Made by a program: the position numbers and the translations under genes | Notes under the pieces: model-generated | What the model saw: the letters and a program-made list of their open reading frames with translations, nothing else | Told to the model about the DNA's origin: nothing | Databases searched by the model: none | In this document: positions 25,240 to 25,541 of the stretch, in pieces | Layout of the letters: every line of letters starts with the position of its first letter | Numbering within the stretch: the first letter of the stretch is position 1 | Assembly (NCBI GenBank): GCA_045661205.1 | Contig: JAZRFE010000056.1 | Location: 1-25,541, forward strand | Source: HGM04593 sp045661205 | Lineage (GTDB): Bacteria; Bacteroidota; Bacteroidia; Bacteroidales; Bacteroidaceae | Length of the DNA stretch: 25,541 nt | Direction: 5' to 3'

Positions 25240-25314
25240 GGTGACTAGTGGGATTCGAACCCACGACATTCAGAACCACAATCTGACGCTCTAACCGACT
25301 GAACTATAGTCACC
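25240..25314 (-). tRNA. tRNA-His (anticodon GTG)
   Basis: In the minus orientation the sequence folds as a complete cloverleaf: acceptor GTGACTA/TAGTCAC, D arm with GGTTAGAGC, anticodon stem CAGA/TCTG with loop TTGTGGT (anticodon GTG), and T arm GTGGGTTCGAATCCCAC. The extra G before position 1 and C at position 73 are the tRNA-His identity pair; both are present at the ends given. A full CCA is not encoded after C73 and must be added enzymatically. It is a lone tRNA with its own promoter and terminator. Confidence 0.96.
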
Positions 25315-25349
25315 ATTTATTATGTGTGCTCTTCCTTAGAAAAGCGATG

Positions 25350-25381
25350 CAAAGGTAGGCATCTTTTTTCAAATATCCAAA
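25350..25381 (-). promoter_or_regulatory. Promoter of tRNA-His
   Basis: In the minus orientation TTTG (25378-25381) and TACCTTTG (25350-25357) are exactly 20 bases apart, a textbook Bacteroidota promoter. Transcription would start near 25343, about 30 bases before the mature tRNA. Confidence 0.85.
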
Positions 25382-25468
25382 TATTTTAAAAGAAAATTCA
25401 CAAATAGCGCAAACTTTTTTCCAAAACAGGCCAAAATTAAAACATTTTTTAATAAAAACAGAAATTTC

Positions 25469-25500
25469 TTTGGAATTATAAAAATATTAAAATACTTTTG
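25469..25500 (+). promoter_or_regulatory. Promoter of the gene at the right edge
   Basis: TTTG (25469-25472) and TACTTTTG (25493-25500) are exactly 20 bases apart. The expected start near 25507 leaves a leader of about 12 bases before the ATG at 25519. Confidence 0.85.
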
Positions 25501-25518
25501 CGCTCAGAAAATTCAAAC

Positions 25519-25541
25519 ATGAACAAAGGTATTATAAATAA
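25519..25541 (+). CDS. Start of an unidentified gene (partial, runs off right edge)
   Basis: Only seven codons (MNKGIIN) are present, too few to identify the product. The call rests on the ATG lying just downstream of a near-perfect promoter and on the frame staying open to the window end. Confidence 0.55.

Noticed and set aside
1..25541. CRISPR array, insertion sequence or prophage
   Set aside because: No regularly spaced repeats, transposase, integrase or phage structural genes were found; genes are core or common accessory functions.

Overview
This is chromosomal DNA from an anaerobic member of the Bacteroidota, most likely Bacteroidales. Supporting this are a complete Bat (Bacteroides aerotolerance) operon, a SusB-type GH97 glycosidase, the start of a BspA-like leucine-rich-repeat surface protein, and promoters of the Bacteroidota type (TTTG about 20 bases before TAnnTTTG) in place of -35/-10 boxes. 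Genes are preceded by A-rich stretches, not clear Shine-Dalgarno sites. Genus cannot be fixed from the sequence alone. I see no transposase, integrase, phage gene or CRISPR array; this looks like stable core genome.

Layout. (1) 1-235, minus: the N-terminus of a secreted leucine-rich-repeat-type protein that runs off the left edge. (2) 534-4217, plus: hydE-hydG-hydF, the full set of [FeFe]-hydrogenase H-cluster maturases, without the hydrogenase itself. A perfect inverted repeat at 4221-4257 ends this operon and also the convergent one. (3) 4260-13459, minus: moxR, DUF58/VWA gene, BatD-like membrane protein, batA, batB, batC, batD, batE and, 29 bases further, a PAP2 phosphatase. (4) 13613-19385, minus: lepA, ftsY, rimO, a free HU protein, and an HU domain fused through a long acidic linker and one membrane helix to a C-terminal LysM domain. 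(5) 19621-22431, minus: a cytosolic CBM9-like protein and an exported GH97 glycosidase, each with its own terminator. (6) 22606-25099, plus: an AlkD-type DNA glycosylase and formate-tetrahydrofolate ligase, each with its own promoter. (7) 25240-25314, minus: tRNA-His with promoter and terminator. At 25519 a further plus-strand gene begins behind a near-perfect promoter.

How the parts work together. HydE, HydG and HydF build the 2Fe subcluster of an [FeFe]-hydrogenase, which implies H2-evolving fermentation. The MoxR-DUF58-Bat block is an envelope complex: a AAA+ ATPase acting with several VWA proteins and TPR partners. LepA, FtsY and RimO form a translation and membrane-targeting cluster followed by two HU proteins. 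The most intriguing object is the HU-membrane-LysM fusion, whose layout would let it touch both DNA and the cell wall. It is the best candidate here for a poorly described system: a nucleoid-to-peptidoglycan tether.
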